NCBI GenBank assembly: GCA_002840905.1
Contig: PHDD01000016.1
Coordinates: forward strand, 1 to 64,000
Direction of reading: 5' to 3'
Length of the DNA stretch: 64,000 bases
From: Bacteroidetes bacterium HGW-Bacteroidetes-4
GTDB taxonomy: Bacteria; Bacteroidota; Bacteroidia; Bacteroidales; SZUA-534
A program made the translations under genes and the position numbers. Below are positions 36,579-45,914 of this stretch, one piece after another; within the stretch, counting starts at the first letter, position 1, and every line of letters starts with the position of its first letter. The notes beneath the pieces are model-generated. The model was not told the origin of the DNA and searched no databases. It worked only from the letters and a program-made list of their open reading frames with translations.

Positions 36579-37241
36579 ATGAGCGAAACATATTATCACA
36601 ATATGCACAAAGTGTTGCAGGTTCAACATTTAACCGAACATACTTTTGTAGTACAATTTGAACGAAAAGAAATGCCTTTTATACCAGGCCAGCATCTGGT
36701 TGTTGGTAAAAAAGGCGACAAGGAATTCCGGCAGTATTCCATTTACAGCGGGTTAAACGATCCACACTTCGAAATATTGGTACGCGAAGTGGAAACCGGG
36801 TTGGTAACACCCAAACTTAAGCAGTTAAAACCTGGTGACGAACTGGAAATTAATGGCCCCATGGGATATTTTACGGTTAGCGAACAGCGCTGTCTGAATC
36901 ATCCCATTGTAATGATTGCAACCGGTACTGGAATTGCTCCTTTCAATAGCTGGGTAAAATCGTTTCCCGATATGAATTACAAAATGATTCATGGTGTACG
37001 TAAGGCCGAGGAAGCCTATGGCATCGATCGTTATAAAAAAGATCGTTTTGTACTGTGTACCTCGCAGGAAAAATCGGGAAATTTTAACGGACGGGTAACC
37101 GATTACCTTCAAAAAGCTTATTTTCCGAGCAACACCCTGTTTTATTTATGCGGTAACAGCGAAATGATTTTTGACGCCATGGAATTACTTAAAGATAAGG
37201 GATTGAATACAAATCAGATGTTTGCTGAAGTGTATTTTTAA
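36579..37241 (+). CDS. Ferredoxin-NADP reductase-like flavoprotein (paralogue 1)
   Basis: 220 residues of the FNR superfamily: an FAD-binding barrel with FRQYSIYSGL (RxYS) and a C-terminal NAD(P) domain with MIATGTGIAPF, then FYLCGNSEMI and a terminal aromatic EVYF end. Transfers electrons between a nicotinamide cofactor and a one-electron carrier. A second copy of similar length and motifs is at 52545-53192, so the genome has at least two. First gene of the rightward run to 50134, but 116 bases from the next gene. Confidence 0.87.
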   Translation: MSETYYHNMHKVLQVQHLTEHTFVVQFERKEMPFIPGQHLVVGKKGDKEFRQYSIYSGLNDPHFEILVREVETGLVTPKLKQLKPGDELEINGPMGYFTVSEQRCLNHPIVMIATGTGIAPFNSWVKSFPDMNYKMIHGVRKAEEAYGIDRYKKDRFVLCTSQEKSGNFNGRVTDYLQKAYFPSNTLFYLCGNSEMIFDAMELLKDKGLNTNQMFAEVYF

Positions 37242-37295
37242 TAAATGTTTTTTCATTTGTCTGAGAAAATTGTACTTAATGAAATTCTAATAATC

Positions 37296-37303
37296 TAATT
37301 TTG
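37296..37303 (+). promoter_or_regulatory. -7 box upstream of the MiaB-like gene
   Basis: TAATTTTG matches TAnnTTTG, 54 bases before the start at 37358. No clear -33 element. Confidence 0.35.
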
Positions 37304-37357
37304 CATGCAAGGAACGGTATAATTTTCTGTTCTAAAAAATTGAAATAGTTACTAATT

Positions 37358-38821
37358 ATGAAATATCACCTGGTAGTTTTAGGTTGTCAAATGAATATGT
37401 CTGACAGCGAACGGGTTAAATCAGTTATTGAATCGATGGGATTTACCCATACCGACAATGAAGACGAAGCCTCTTTGTTGGGTGTGCTGTCGTGTTCGGT
37501 CCGGCAAAAACCCATCGATAAAGTTTATAACCGGATTCATGTGTGGAACAGGCAAAAAAACAAGCGAAACATCATAACTTTTGTATCGGGGTGTGTACTG
37601 CCAGACGACAGGGAAAAATTCCTGAAACTTTTCGACTTTGTTTTCCCCATGAGCGAATTGGGTGAATTCCCGCAAATGCTTCGTGAGTATGGAGTTGCTT
37701 CTCCCCTTTCTTTAAGTCAGGACAGAGAAAGTACCCATAATGTTGAAGATGTATTAAGTGAAGTTGAAACCAAAAGTAAAAAACAAAGCCTGCTTAATCC
37801 TTTAACAAAATATTCGGCTTCAAAACCTGTTTTACCAAACAATAAAGATATTTTCCAGCTTTGGAACGTAAAACCTCAATATCAATCGGAGTTTGAAGCC
37901 TATGTTCCTATTCAAAACGGATGCGATAAGTTTTGTTCCTTTTGTGCAGTTCCTTATACCCGGGGACGAGAGGTTTCACGTCCATCAGCGGAAATAATTG
38001 ATGAGGTGGTACAATTAATGAAAAATGGTTACAAATCGATCACTCTTTTGGGACAAAACGTAAATTCATACGGATTAGATCGCGATGAAGAGCTTTCATT
38101 TGCTGAATTGCTTACAGAAATTGGAAAAGCGGGCGACTCACTTCAAAATCCATCATGGGTCTATTTTACTTCGCCTCATCCACGCGATATGAGCCGCGAT
38201 GTAATTGAAGCCATAGCTAAATACCCGGTGCTGGCAAAACAAATTCACCTTCCCTTGCAAAGCGGCGACGATAAGGTACTCATTAAAATGAACCGCAAAC
38301 ACAATTTGGATCGCTATCGCGAAAGTGTTGCAGATATTCGCGAATTAATTCCTCAGGCCACCCTGTTTACTGATATTATTGTGGGTTTTACCGGTGAAAC
38401 CGAAGAGCAGTTTATGAATACCTTGCAATGCTTTGATGAATTTCAATACAACATGGCATACATTGCCATGTATTCTCCCCGTCCTGGTGCCCAAAGTTAC
38501 CGTTGGGAAGATGATATTCCCCAGGCTACCAAAAAAGACCGGTTAAAGCGCCTTAGCGAAAAACTGGAAGAAATATCCGCAGCATACAATCACCGGTTGC
38601 TGGGAAAAGAATTGCAGGTATTGATTCGATCAACCGAACGCAAAACCGGGTTCCTTTCGGGACACACTGAAGGAAAACTGGTTACCCGGATTAAAAGTAA
38701 AGACCAATCGCTAATTGGAAAATTTGTAAAGGTTAAAATTACTGAAAGTGCCGATTTATCTATAGCTGGTGAATTAGTTACCGTTTTGAAAGACAAAAGA
38801 ATTCCGGTTTCAGCAGATTAA
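37358..38821 (+). CDS. MiaB-like tRNA methylthiotransferase
   Basis: 487 residues. Methylthiotransferase domain cysteines are in LGCQMNMSDSE, VLSCSVRQKP and VSGCVLPDD; the radical-SAM core has CDKFCSFCAVPYTRGREVSRP; TRAM domain at the C-terminus. It is MiaB-like (2-methylthiolation of i6A37 in tRNA) but has an unusual insertion of about 60 residues between the two domains (EVETKSKKQSLLNPLTKYSA region) and SCSVRQKP instead of the common NTCSIREKA. It may be a divergent MiaB or another specificity. An MtaB-like paralogue follows 117 bases later. Confidence 0.85.
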   Translation: MKYHLVVLGCQMNMSDSERVKSVIESMGFTHTDNEDEASLLGVLSCSVRQKPIDKVYNRIHVWNRQKNKRNIITFVSGCVLPDDREKFLKLFDFVFPMSELGEFPQMLREYGVASPLSLSQDRESTHNVEDVLSEVETKSKKQSLLNPLTKYSASKPVLPNNKDIFQLWNVKPQYQSEFEAYVPIQNGCDKFCSFCAVPYTRGREVSRPSAEIIDEVVQLMKNGYKSITLLGQNVNSYGLDRDEELSFAELLTEIGKAGDSLQNPSWVYFTSPHPRDMSRDVIEAIAKYPVLAKQIHLPLQSGDDKVLIKMNRKHNLDRYRESVADIRELIPQATLFTDIIVGFTGETEEQFMNTLQCFDEFQYNMAYIAMYSPRPGAQSYRWEDDIPQATKKDRLKRLSEKLEEISAAYNHRLLGKELQVLIRSTERKTGFLSGHTEGKLVTRIKSKDQSLIGKFVKVKITESADLSIAGELVTVLKDKRIPVSAD

Positions 38822-38938
38822 AAGAATAATGACCATTTTTTCATGTTTTTTAATTTATATTATTAAGATATTCGCATCTTATTTAGCTTATAAGCGTAGG
38901 AAATCGAATATTTTCAATATTTCAAAAGGAACAATAAA

Positions 38939-40282
38939 ATGAATATATCGTTTAAAACACTGGGTTGCCGTTTAAATCAACACGAAACCGATGCTTTGGT
39001 TTCAGCTTTTTATAGAGCCGGCTACCAAATAGTCGACTTTAAAGAGCAGGCTGATATTACCATAATAAATACCTGTACCGTAACCAGTCAGAGCGACCAT
39101 AAATCGCGTAACATAATTCAACAAGCCATACAAAACAATCCCAACGGACAAGTTATTGTTACCGGCTGCATGGCAGAGCAATACAAAACCGATTTGGAAC
39201 AAATTCCCGGTGTGGCCATGGTAATAAGCAACAACGATAAGAGCAATATTTTAAACATAGTCGAGCAAAAACTTGGTTTTGCTACTTCAACTAAAATTTC
39301 GTCAGGGGTTTTTAATTACCAGCCGGTTCAAAAAAGTCTTCACACGCGTGCGGCCATAAAAATACAAGATGGATGCGATAATTATTGTACATTTTGCATC
39401 ATTCCACAGGTACGTGGTAGAGCAATCAGCCGTCCGGTAAACGAAGTAATTCAGGCAGTTAAAGACACCATTGCCAATGGTTTTAAAGAAATAGTGCTTA
39501 CCGGAGTTAATATTGGCCGGTATTATCATGAGGGAACCCGTTTTACCGGATTATTAAAACAAATACTGGATATTTCTGGTGATTTTCGCATCCGGATTTC
39601 ATCGCTCGAACCCGATGGTTTTGGCACTGAATTCGTTGAATTGTTCCGTCATCCCAAACTCATGCCGCATCTACACCTTTGTTTGCAATCGGGGTCCGAC
39701 CAAATATTGCTTAAAATGAGGCGTATGTATACCATCAGCAGCTACATGCAACTTATCGGTATAATAAAAGCCACGTACACCGATTTTAATCTGACTACTG
39801 ATATAATTGTTGGCTTTCCGGGTGAAACCGACCGACACTTTAAAGAATCTTTAAATATTGTTAAACAAATAGGCTTTAGTCACGTTCATACCTTTAAATA
39901 TTCGGTGCGTCAGGGAACATATGCCGAACGAATGCCAAATCAGGTTAATGAAAAAATAAAAAGTAAACGAAGTGAAATGCTCCGCTTGCTATCAGAAAAA
40001 AACAAAAAAGATTATTATCAACAATTTATTGGAAAAACCGACCGAGTGTTGGTAGAAAAAGATTTAGGAAACAATTGGTATATGGGATATGGCGAACATT
40101 ATATTCCGGTTATGTTTCGGTATCCTCAGTATTTAAAGAACCAATGGATGGAAGTAAAAATAACAAAATTAACAGGTGGAGAGCGATTAATGGTTCAGGG
40201 TATTGCAGTTACAAATGGAATAGTAACAACTAATAAACATAATAAAACATATGGACTCCCAAGCTATCAAATCGCTGATTGA
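38939..40282 (+). CDS. mtaB: MtaB-like tRNA t6A37 methylthiotransferase
   Basis: 447 residues. LGCRLNQHETD (the MtaB form of the first cysteine motif), NTCTVTSQSDHKSR and VTGCMAEQY give the auxiliary-cluster cysteines; CDNYCTFCIIPQVRGRAISR is the radical-SAM site; FPGETDRHF and a terminal TRAM-like stretch follow. MtaB adds methylthio to t6A37 of tRNAs reading ANN codons. Its 3' end overlaps the start of the carboxylase beta gene by 32 bases, coupling a tRNA-modification gene to the leucine-degradation set. Confidence 0.92.
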   Translation: MNISFKTLGCRLNQHETDALVSAFYRAGYQIVDFKEQADITIINTCTVTSQSDHKSRNIIQQAIQNNPNGQVIVTGCMAEQYKTDLEQIPGVAMVISNNDKSNILNIVEQKLGFATSTKISSGVFNYQPVQKSLHTRAAIKIQDGCDNYCTFCIIPQVRGRAISRPVNEVIQAVKDTIANGFKEIVLTGVNIGRYYHEGTRFTGLLKQILDISGDFRIRISSLEPDGFGTEFVELFRHPKLMPHLHLCLQSGSDQILLKMRRMYTISSYMQLIGIIKATYTDFNLTTDIIVGFPGETDRHFKESLNIVKQIGFSHVHTFKYSVRQGTYAERMPNQVNEKIKSKRSEMLRLLSEKNKKDYYQQFIGKTDRVLVEKDLGNNWYMGYGEHYIPVMFRYPQYLKNQWMEVKITKLTGGERLMVQGIAVTNGIVTTNKHNKTYGLPSYQIAD

Positions 40283-41819
40283 TAAAAGTTCACTTGTGTT
40301 TAAAGAAAACTTTGAACACAACCTGAAATTAGCAAACGAGCTAAAAGAACGGTTGTTAAATGTAATCGATCATGCTAACAAACAGGCTATTGAAAAGCAT
40401 AAAGAACGCGGAAAGTTACTGGCCAGGCAGCGCATAGACATACTAATTGACGAGGGAACTCCATTTTTGGAATTATCGGCTTTGGCCGCGTGTAATCAAT
40501 GGGAAAACCAGTTTCCATCAGCAGGTGTTGTGGCCGGAATTGGCTTGGTTGAAGGCGTGCAATGCATGATATTAGCCAATGATGCTACAGTAAAAGGAGG
40601 AACTTATATAAAAGAAACTATCAAAAAACACGTTCGTGCTCAGGAAATTGCCTTACAAAATAATTTACCTTGCATTTATTTGGTCGATTCCGGTGGAGTT
40701 TTCCTGCCCGAACAGGCAAACGTTTTCCCCGACCGCTTCGATTTTGGAAGGGTTTTTTACAACCAATCCAAATTATCGGCCAAAGGAATCCCTCAGATTT
40801 CAGTAGTAATGGGCTCATGCACTGCCGGAGGGGCTTATGTTCCAGCCATGAGCGACCAAACCATAATTGTTAAAAACCAGGGAACAATTTTCATTGGAGG
40901 GCCACCTCTGGTTAAAGCAGCAACTGGCGAAGAAGTTACTGCCGAGGAACTAGGTGGTGCTTATGTTCACACAGCCATATCGGGCGTTGCTGATTATCTG
41001 GCCGAAAACGATTTGGATGCATTGAAAATTTGCCGAAACCTGATTCAGCAAGCCAATCAGAAAAAGGCACCAAAAATATTGGATTACAGCGAACCCAAAT
41101 ATGCTATCTCTGAATTATATGGTTTGATACCAGCAGAAAATAAAAAAACAGTGCATCCTTACGAAATAATTGCACGTATTACCGATGGCAGCCTGTTTCA
41201 TGAGTTCAAACAAAACTACGCAACCAATTTAGTTACCGGATTTGCAGCCATTGGCGGGTTCCAAATCGGAATTATTGCAAACAATGGTTTTTTAAATGCC
41301 GAAGCCGCCCGTAAAGGGACACATTTTATTGAATTGTGCGATCAACGCGGAATACCCCTGCTGTTTTTACAAAACATTACAGGTTTTATAGTCGGTAAAT
41401 CTCATGAACATCAAGGGATTGCCCGCGACGGAGCAAAAATGATTCATGCCGTAGCCAATACCGGAGTTCCAAAAATTACCCTGGTAATTGGTGGTTCCTT
41501 TGGCGCCGGAAATTATGCCATGTCTGGCCGGGCTTACGATCCCGAGTTTTTATTTTTATGGCCCAATGCTAAAACAGCAGTTATGGGAGGCGAACAGGCA
41601 GCCTCGGTTCTGCAAACCATTAAGAACGATACCAATGAAAAAGAGCATCCTTTGGTTCAACAGTTTTATAACGAGAGTTCGGCTTATTTTTCTACCTCAC
41701 GCTTATGGGACGACGGCATTATTGACCCAATGGATACCAGAAAAATACTGGCTCTGGCACTTTCTATTGTAACCAACAAAAAAATTGATAAAGGGACCTT
41801 CGGGGTTTACCGTATGTAA
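40251..41819 (+). CDS. Methylcrotonyl-CoA carboxylase, carboxyltransferase (beta) subunit
   Basis: 522 residues of the acyl-CoA carboxyltransferase family: SAGVVAGIGLV, LVDSGGVFLPEQ, MGSCTAGGAYVPAMSD (oxyanion/substrate loop), FLQNITGFIVGKSHE and FGAGNYAMSGRAYDPEFLF with WPNAKTAVMGGEQAA. The FLFLWPNA block is characteristic of methylcrotonyl-CoA rather than propionyl-CoA carboxylases. With the biotin subunit at 42741 it converts 3-methylcrotonyl-CoA to 3-methylglutaconyl-CoA in leucine breakdown. A 114-base gap precedes the hydratase gene. Confidence 0.9.
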   Translation: MDSQAIKSLIDKSSLVFKENFEHNLKLANELKERLLNVIDHANKQAIEKHKERGKLLARQRIDILIDEGTPFLELSALAACNQWENQFPSAGVVAGIGLVEGVQCMILANDATVKGGTYIKETIKKHVRAQEIALQNNLPCIYLVDSGGVFLPEQANVFPDRFDFGRVFYNQSKLSAKGIPQISVVMGSCTAGGAYVPAMSDQTIIVKNQGTIFIGGPPLVKAATGEEVTAEELGGAYVHTAISGVADYLAENDLDALKICRNLIQQANQKKAPKILDYSEPKYAISELYGLIPAENKKTVHPYEIIARITDGSLFHEFKQNYATNLVTGFAAIGGFQIGIIANNGFLNAEAARKGTHFIELCDQRGIPLLFLQNITGFIVGKSHEHQGIARDGAKMIHAVANTGVPKITLVIGGSFGAGNYAMSGRAYDPEFLFLWPNAKTAVMGGEQAASVLQTIKNDTNEKEHPLVQQFYNESSAYFSTSRLWDDGIIDPMDTRKILALALSIVTNKKIDKGTFGVYRM

Positions 41820-41933
41820 TACCTATTTATGAAAAAGACTACAAACAATAGTAAATTATCAGGCAACATTCTTATTGAATTAACTGTTAAATGGATAACT
41901 TAGTATCATACATACCAACATAATATTACCATC

Positions 41934-42719
41934 ATGACAGATTTGATTCAAATTGAAAAAAACAATAATGTAATGACGGTGCGTCTTAATCGTCCAGAAA
42001 AACGAAATGCGCTCAACGCAAAAATGATTCAGGCTCTAATGACGCTCACGCAGGAACTGCAACACGACACCAGCATCGACATTGTGGTTTTAAAAGGTAA
42101 AGGCGAAAATTTTTGTGCCGGAGCCGATTTATGCTGGTTCAAAAAAGCAATGGAAATGCCTGAAAAAGAGCGCATCGAAACATTAAAAGTGCTTCCGGTT
42201 TTTCTACGCACCTGGAACCGGCTGCCCCAAACAACCATTACCGTAGGTCATGGCTTTTTGTACGGTGGAGCTCTGGGATTACTGGCTGTAAGCGATTTCG
42301 TAATTCTTGAACAAAACAGTCATTTGCGCCTGAGCGAAGTGTTATTGGGAGTTATTCCGGCCTCCATTGCACCCTATTTAATCCGAAGGATGGGATTTAA
42401 ACGCAGTAAAGCGCTGATGCTTTCGGCTGAAGCTATTAATGCCCAACTGGCCCTGGCATATGGTTTAGCAGATAAAATTGGCCCCTTCGAAAAATTGCTT
42501 GAAATTGAACAGCGCCTGATAGAAAACATACAACGCTCGGCTCCAGAAACCCGTCGAATGTTAAAAAAATACCTTTTTAACATTGTAAACAAAGAGATAA
42601 ACGAAGAATTGTCGGAAATTGCCGCTCGTGGACTTTCCGATGCCTTAAACACAGATATTGCCAAGGAATTTATTCAGTCCTTTGCCGACCAAAACGGGCA
42701 AAGTTCATGTGATGATTAA
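41934..42719 (+). CDS. Enoyl-CoA hydratase family, probable methylglutaconyl-CoA hydratase
   Basis: 261 residues of the crotonase fold: ENFCAGADLCWF and FLYGGALGLLAVSD form the oxyanion hole, LRLSEVLLGVIPA carries a catalytic-region Glu, and MLSAEAINAQLALAYGLAD follows. Between the two carboxylase subunit genes and near the dehydrogenase, the natural reading is hydration of 3-methylglutaconyl-CoA to HMG-CoA. Substrate is assigned by context; the family also includes many other hydratases. 21 bases from the next gene. Confidence 0.85.
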   Translation: MTDLIQIEKNNNVMTVRLNRPEKRNALNAKMIQALMTLTQELQHDTSIDIVVLKGKGENFCAGADLCWFKKAMEMPEKERIETLKVLPVFLRTWNRLPQTTITVGHGFLYGGALGLLAVSDFVILEQNSHLRLSEVLLGVIPASIAPYLIRRMGFKRSKALMLSAEAINAQLALAYGLADKIGPFEKLLEIEQRLIENIQRSAPETRRMLKKYLFNIVNKEINEELSEIAARGLSDALNTDIAKEFIQSFADQNGQSSCDD

Positions 42720-42740
42720 ATTAAAGGAACTAAAAAGTTA

Positions 42741-44702
42741 ATGATAACAAAAATATTAATCGCAAACCGGGGCGAAATTGCTCGTCGAATTATTAAAACA
42801 GCCAGAAAGCAAGGCATTTTAACAGTGGGCATTTACACCAACGACGAACCCGATAATGCCTGGGCTGATGAAGCAGACGAAAAAGTTATTCTCTCGGGAA
42901 ATTCCTTATCCGAAACCTGGCTAAATGCTGATAAAATTATAGCATTAGCCCACGAAACTTCAAGTAATGCCATTCATCCCGGCTATGGATTTTTATCAGA
43001 AAATGCCTCCTTTGCCCGTAAATGTGAAGAACAAAAAATAATTTTTATAGGACCATCGGCCGATACCATTGAGTTGATGGGAAATAAAACTGAAGCCCGC
43101 CGTTTTGCTAAAAATGTAGGTGTTCCACTTGCGTTTGCTCTTGAGGGTAACCTTAAAACTCTAGTTGAAAAAGCAGATACCCTGCCTTACCCGGTAATTA
43201 TTAAAGCCAATGCTGGTGGCGGTGGAAAAGGAATGCACATAGTATATACTGCCGATGAACTTAAAAACAAGCTCGAAAAAGCTCAGCGCGAAGCAAGTGC
43301 TTGGTTTGGCATCGACACAGTTTATGTGGAACAGTATTTTGAAAAAGCCCGACATATTGAAGTTCAGATTTTTGGCGATAATTATGGAAATGTAATTCAC
43401 CTTTATGAACGGGAATGTACCTTGCAACGAAATTACCAAAAAATAATTGAAGAGGCTCCTTCACCCACACTAACCCAGCAACAAAGAGAAACTATTTGTG
43501 AAACTGCGGTTAAGCTTGCAAAAGCTGCTAATTACACCAATGCAGGAACCATTGAGTTTTTATGGGCCAACAATGAATTCTATTTCCTGGAAATGAATAC
43601 CCGAATTCAGGTGGAACATCCAGTAACCGAAATGATAACCGGATTAGACCTGGTAGCATTGCAATTGGATGTCAGTAATAATTTGCCTCTTCAAATCGGA
43701 CAAAAAGATGTTAAAATTAACGGAGTAGCTGTTGAAGCACGTATTTACGCCGAAAAACCCGAGGAAAATTTTAAACCCACCGCTGGAATTCTTCACCACG
43801 TAAAAACATTATCGCATCCCTTGGTGCGATTCGATAATACCTACGAATCGGGAAACGAAGTGGTTACCAACTATGATGGAATGATAGGAAAACTCATTGT
43901 GCATCAAAACCAGCGCAGCAAGGCATTCCATTGGCTGGCACAATGCCTTTACGAAACGCAAATTCATGGTGTTGACACCAATTTACCGTTTTTATACCGT
44001 CTGGTTACCCATTCTAATGTAATGAGCAACACTGTTTACACCCGGTTTATAAATAACGAATTGGAACAATTAAACAGGGTTGAAAGCAGCGATTATTCCT
44101 TAATTATTATTGCTATTGCTTATGCTGCCGCTATACTAAATACAAAACCTGAGAAAAAAATCACCTGGCTCCAATACAGCAGCATCCTGGGTGTTACAAA
44201 GCAAACAATACTCATTAATGGAACCCCAATTGAATATAAGCTAATTACCCAACCCAAGGGCTTTCAATTCCTTCTAAACGAAAAAATGTTTAATGTTTTT
44301 TACCATTCTTTAAACAACAGTGCAATTAATCTTGTTATAGACGGAGTTAAATACAAAACAGTGGTAACAAAAGGAAATGATGCTTTTTGGGTTGAATACA
44401 AGAACCAGCTTTCGGTTGTGCGGAGCCAACATTTATTAAGCCAGGCCAGTTTGCAAAAAAAAGCAGGAATAAATAGAACGGTCGGCGATTTTGAAATAAA
44501 ATCGCCGCTCCATGGAAAGATAGCTTCCATTATGGTTCAACCAGGACAAACCGTTGAGCAGGGAACCAACATACTTACGATTGATTCGATGAAAACAGAA
44601 AATCATATTACTTCACCTGCAAAAGGAACTGTTGAAACGATTTGGATAGAACAGGATGCTTTGGTTAAAGAGAATCAACTATTAATGACTTTTAAAAACT
44701 AA
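42741..44702 (+). CDS. Methylcrotonyl-CoA carboxylase, biotin carboxylase/biotin carrier (alpha) subunit
   Basis: 653 residues. Biotin carboxylase: KILIANRGEIARRI, HPGYGFLSENASFA, IIKANAGGGGKGMHIV (ATP loop), ERECTLQRNYQKIIEEAPSP, EFLEMNTRIQVEHPVTE region. An acyl-CoA carboxylase linker domain follows, then a biotinyl domain at about 580-650 with the acceptor Lys618 in DSMKTE (the usual motif is AMKM, so Ser and Thr flank it here). Partner of the beta subunit two genes upstream. Methylcrotonyl specificity is from context and from the hydratase next door. Confidence 0.88.
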   Translation: MITKILIANRGEIARRIIKTARKQGILTVGIYTNDEPDNAWADEADEKVILSGNSLSETWLNADKIIALAHETSSNAIHPGYGFLSENASFARKCEEQKIIFIGPSADTIELMGNKTEARRFAKNVGVPLAFALEGNLKTLVEKADTLPYPVIIKANAGGGGKGMHIVYTADELKNKLEKAQREASAWFGIDTVYVEQYFEKARHIEVQIFGDNYGNVIHLYERECTLQRNYQKIIEEAPSPTLTQQQRETICETAVKLAKAANYTNAGTIEFLWANNEFYFLEMNTRIQVEHPVTEMITGLDLVALQLDVSNNLPLQIGQKDVKINGVAVEARIYAEKPEENFKPTAGILHHVKTLSHPLVRFDNTYESGNEVVTNYDGMIGKLIVHQNQRSKAFHWLAQCLYETQIHGVDTNLPFLYRLVTHSNVMSNTVYTRFINNELEQLNRVESSDYSLIIIAIAYAAAILNTKPEKKITWLQYSSILGVTKQTILINGTPIEYKLITQPKGFQFLLNEKMFNVFYHSLNNSAINLVIDGVKYKTVVTKGNDAFWVEYKNQLSVVRSQHLLSQASLQKKAGINRTVGDFEIKSPLHGKIASIMVQPGQTVEQGTNILTIDSMKTENHITSPAKGTVETIWIEQDALVKENQLLMTFKN

Positions 44703-44748
44703 GAAATAGTTTTACACATAAATTAACACCTTAATATAATTACTAAAG

Positions 44749-45906
44749 ATGAACGCATTACTTAAAGATCATCATAATTACTGGAGGCAAAAAATAAGAA
44801 CCTTTGCCGAAGAAAAAGTAAAACCGGTTATTGGGGCTTACGATCGCAAAGCACTTTTTCCCCATGAGTTGATTGAAACCTTGGGTCAGGAAACCGGTGT
44901 TTTTGGCATGTATATTCCCGAGCAATATGGTGGTAAAGGAACCGACACCTTGTCGTATATAATAGCCGTTGAAGAACTGGCCCGTATTGACAGTTCAGTA
45001 GCAGCTACCGTAGCAGCCCACAACAGCCTGGGTATAGGCCCCATATTAAATTTTGGAACCGAAGAGCAGAAAATGAAATGGCTACCCCAACTTTGTACCG
45101 GTAAGTCTTTATGGGCAATGGGATTAACTGAAATAAATGCGGGTAGCGATGCAAAAGCCGTTGAAACCACGGCCGATTTTAAAGACGGTAAGTGGATCAT
45201 TAACGGCACCAAACTATACATTACCAATGCTGCATCGGTTTTATCGAAAGGAATTACCGTTGCTGCAAAAACCGGTGAAAAAAATGGAAAAACAGAATTT
45301 TCAGCCATCCTGCTTCCCTATCCAACACCAGGATTTGAACGAAAACTTATGGAAGACAAACTGGTTTGGCGCGCTGCCGACAATGGAGAGCTGTTTTTTA
45401 ATCATTGTGAAGTTCCTGAAAACTACCTGTTAGGTAATCGGGGCGACGGCTTAAAAATTATTTTAAAAACCATTGATGCCGGAAGACTTTCCATAGCCGC
45501 CATGGGAGTTGGTTTGGCGCAAGGTGCGTTTGAAATGGCTCGCGAATATGCCATGAACCGTTTTCAGTTTGGAAAACCTATTGCGCATCTGCAATCCATT
45601 GCCTTTAAACTGGCCGACATGGCGGTGAAAATTGAAAATGCCCGTAATACCCTTTATAACGCCTGTTGGATGAAAGATCAAGGTTTACCTTTTGGCACCC
45701 AATCGGCTATGGCAAAATTATACGCCAGCGAAATTGCCCGTGAGGTAGCCGACGAGGCCGTTCAGATTTTTGGTGGAGCCGGTTTGTTAGAGTCAAATCC
45801 TATCGCCCGCTTTTATCGCGACCAAAGACTTTTGCAAATTGGCGAAGGAACTTCTGAAATTCTGCGCCTGGTAATATCGCGCAGCGTACTTGATGAAAAT
45901 AAATAA
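44749..45906 (+). CDS. Acyl-CoA dehydrogenase, probable isovaleryl-CoA step
   Basis: 385 residues of the FAD-dependent acyl-CoA dehydrogenase family, with GVFGMYIPEQYGGKG, GLTEINAGSDA, ITNAASV, YAMNRFQFGKPIA and GGAGLLESNPIARFYRDQR. In the operon it should make 3-methylcrotonyl-CoA from isovaleryl-CoA. Oddly, its catalytic Glu is in the general position (Glu366 in GEGTSE) and the residue at the isovaleryl-specific base is Gly245, so it looks more like a short/branched-chain acyl-CoA dehydrogenase than a classical isovaleryl one. HMG-CoA reductase starts 8 bases after it. Confidence 0.85.
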   Translation: MNALLKDHHNYWRQKIRTFAEEKVKPVIGAYDRKALFPHELIETLGQETGVFGMYIPEQYGGKGTDTLSYIIAVEELARIDSSVAATVAAHNSLGIGPILNFGTEEQKMKWLPQLCTGKSLWAMGLTEINAGSDAKAVETTADFKDGKWIINGTKLYITNAASVLSKGITVAAKTGEKNGKTEFSAILLPYPTPGFERKLMEDKLVWRAADNGELFFNHCEVPENYLLGNRGDGLKIILKTIDAGRLSIAAMGVGLAQGAFEMAREYAMNRFQFGKPIAHLQSIAFKLADMAVKIENARNTLYNACWMKDQGLPFGTQSAMAKLYASEIAREVADEAVQIFGGAGLLESNPIARFYRDQRLLQIGEGTSEILRLVISRSVLDENK

Positions 45907-45914
45907 GCCTTTGA

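Noticed and set aside
41829-41903. A 24-residue ORF between the carboxylase beta and hydratase genes
   Set aside because: Too short and without features to call; could be a leader peptide but there are no repeated regulatory codons.
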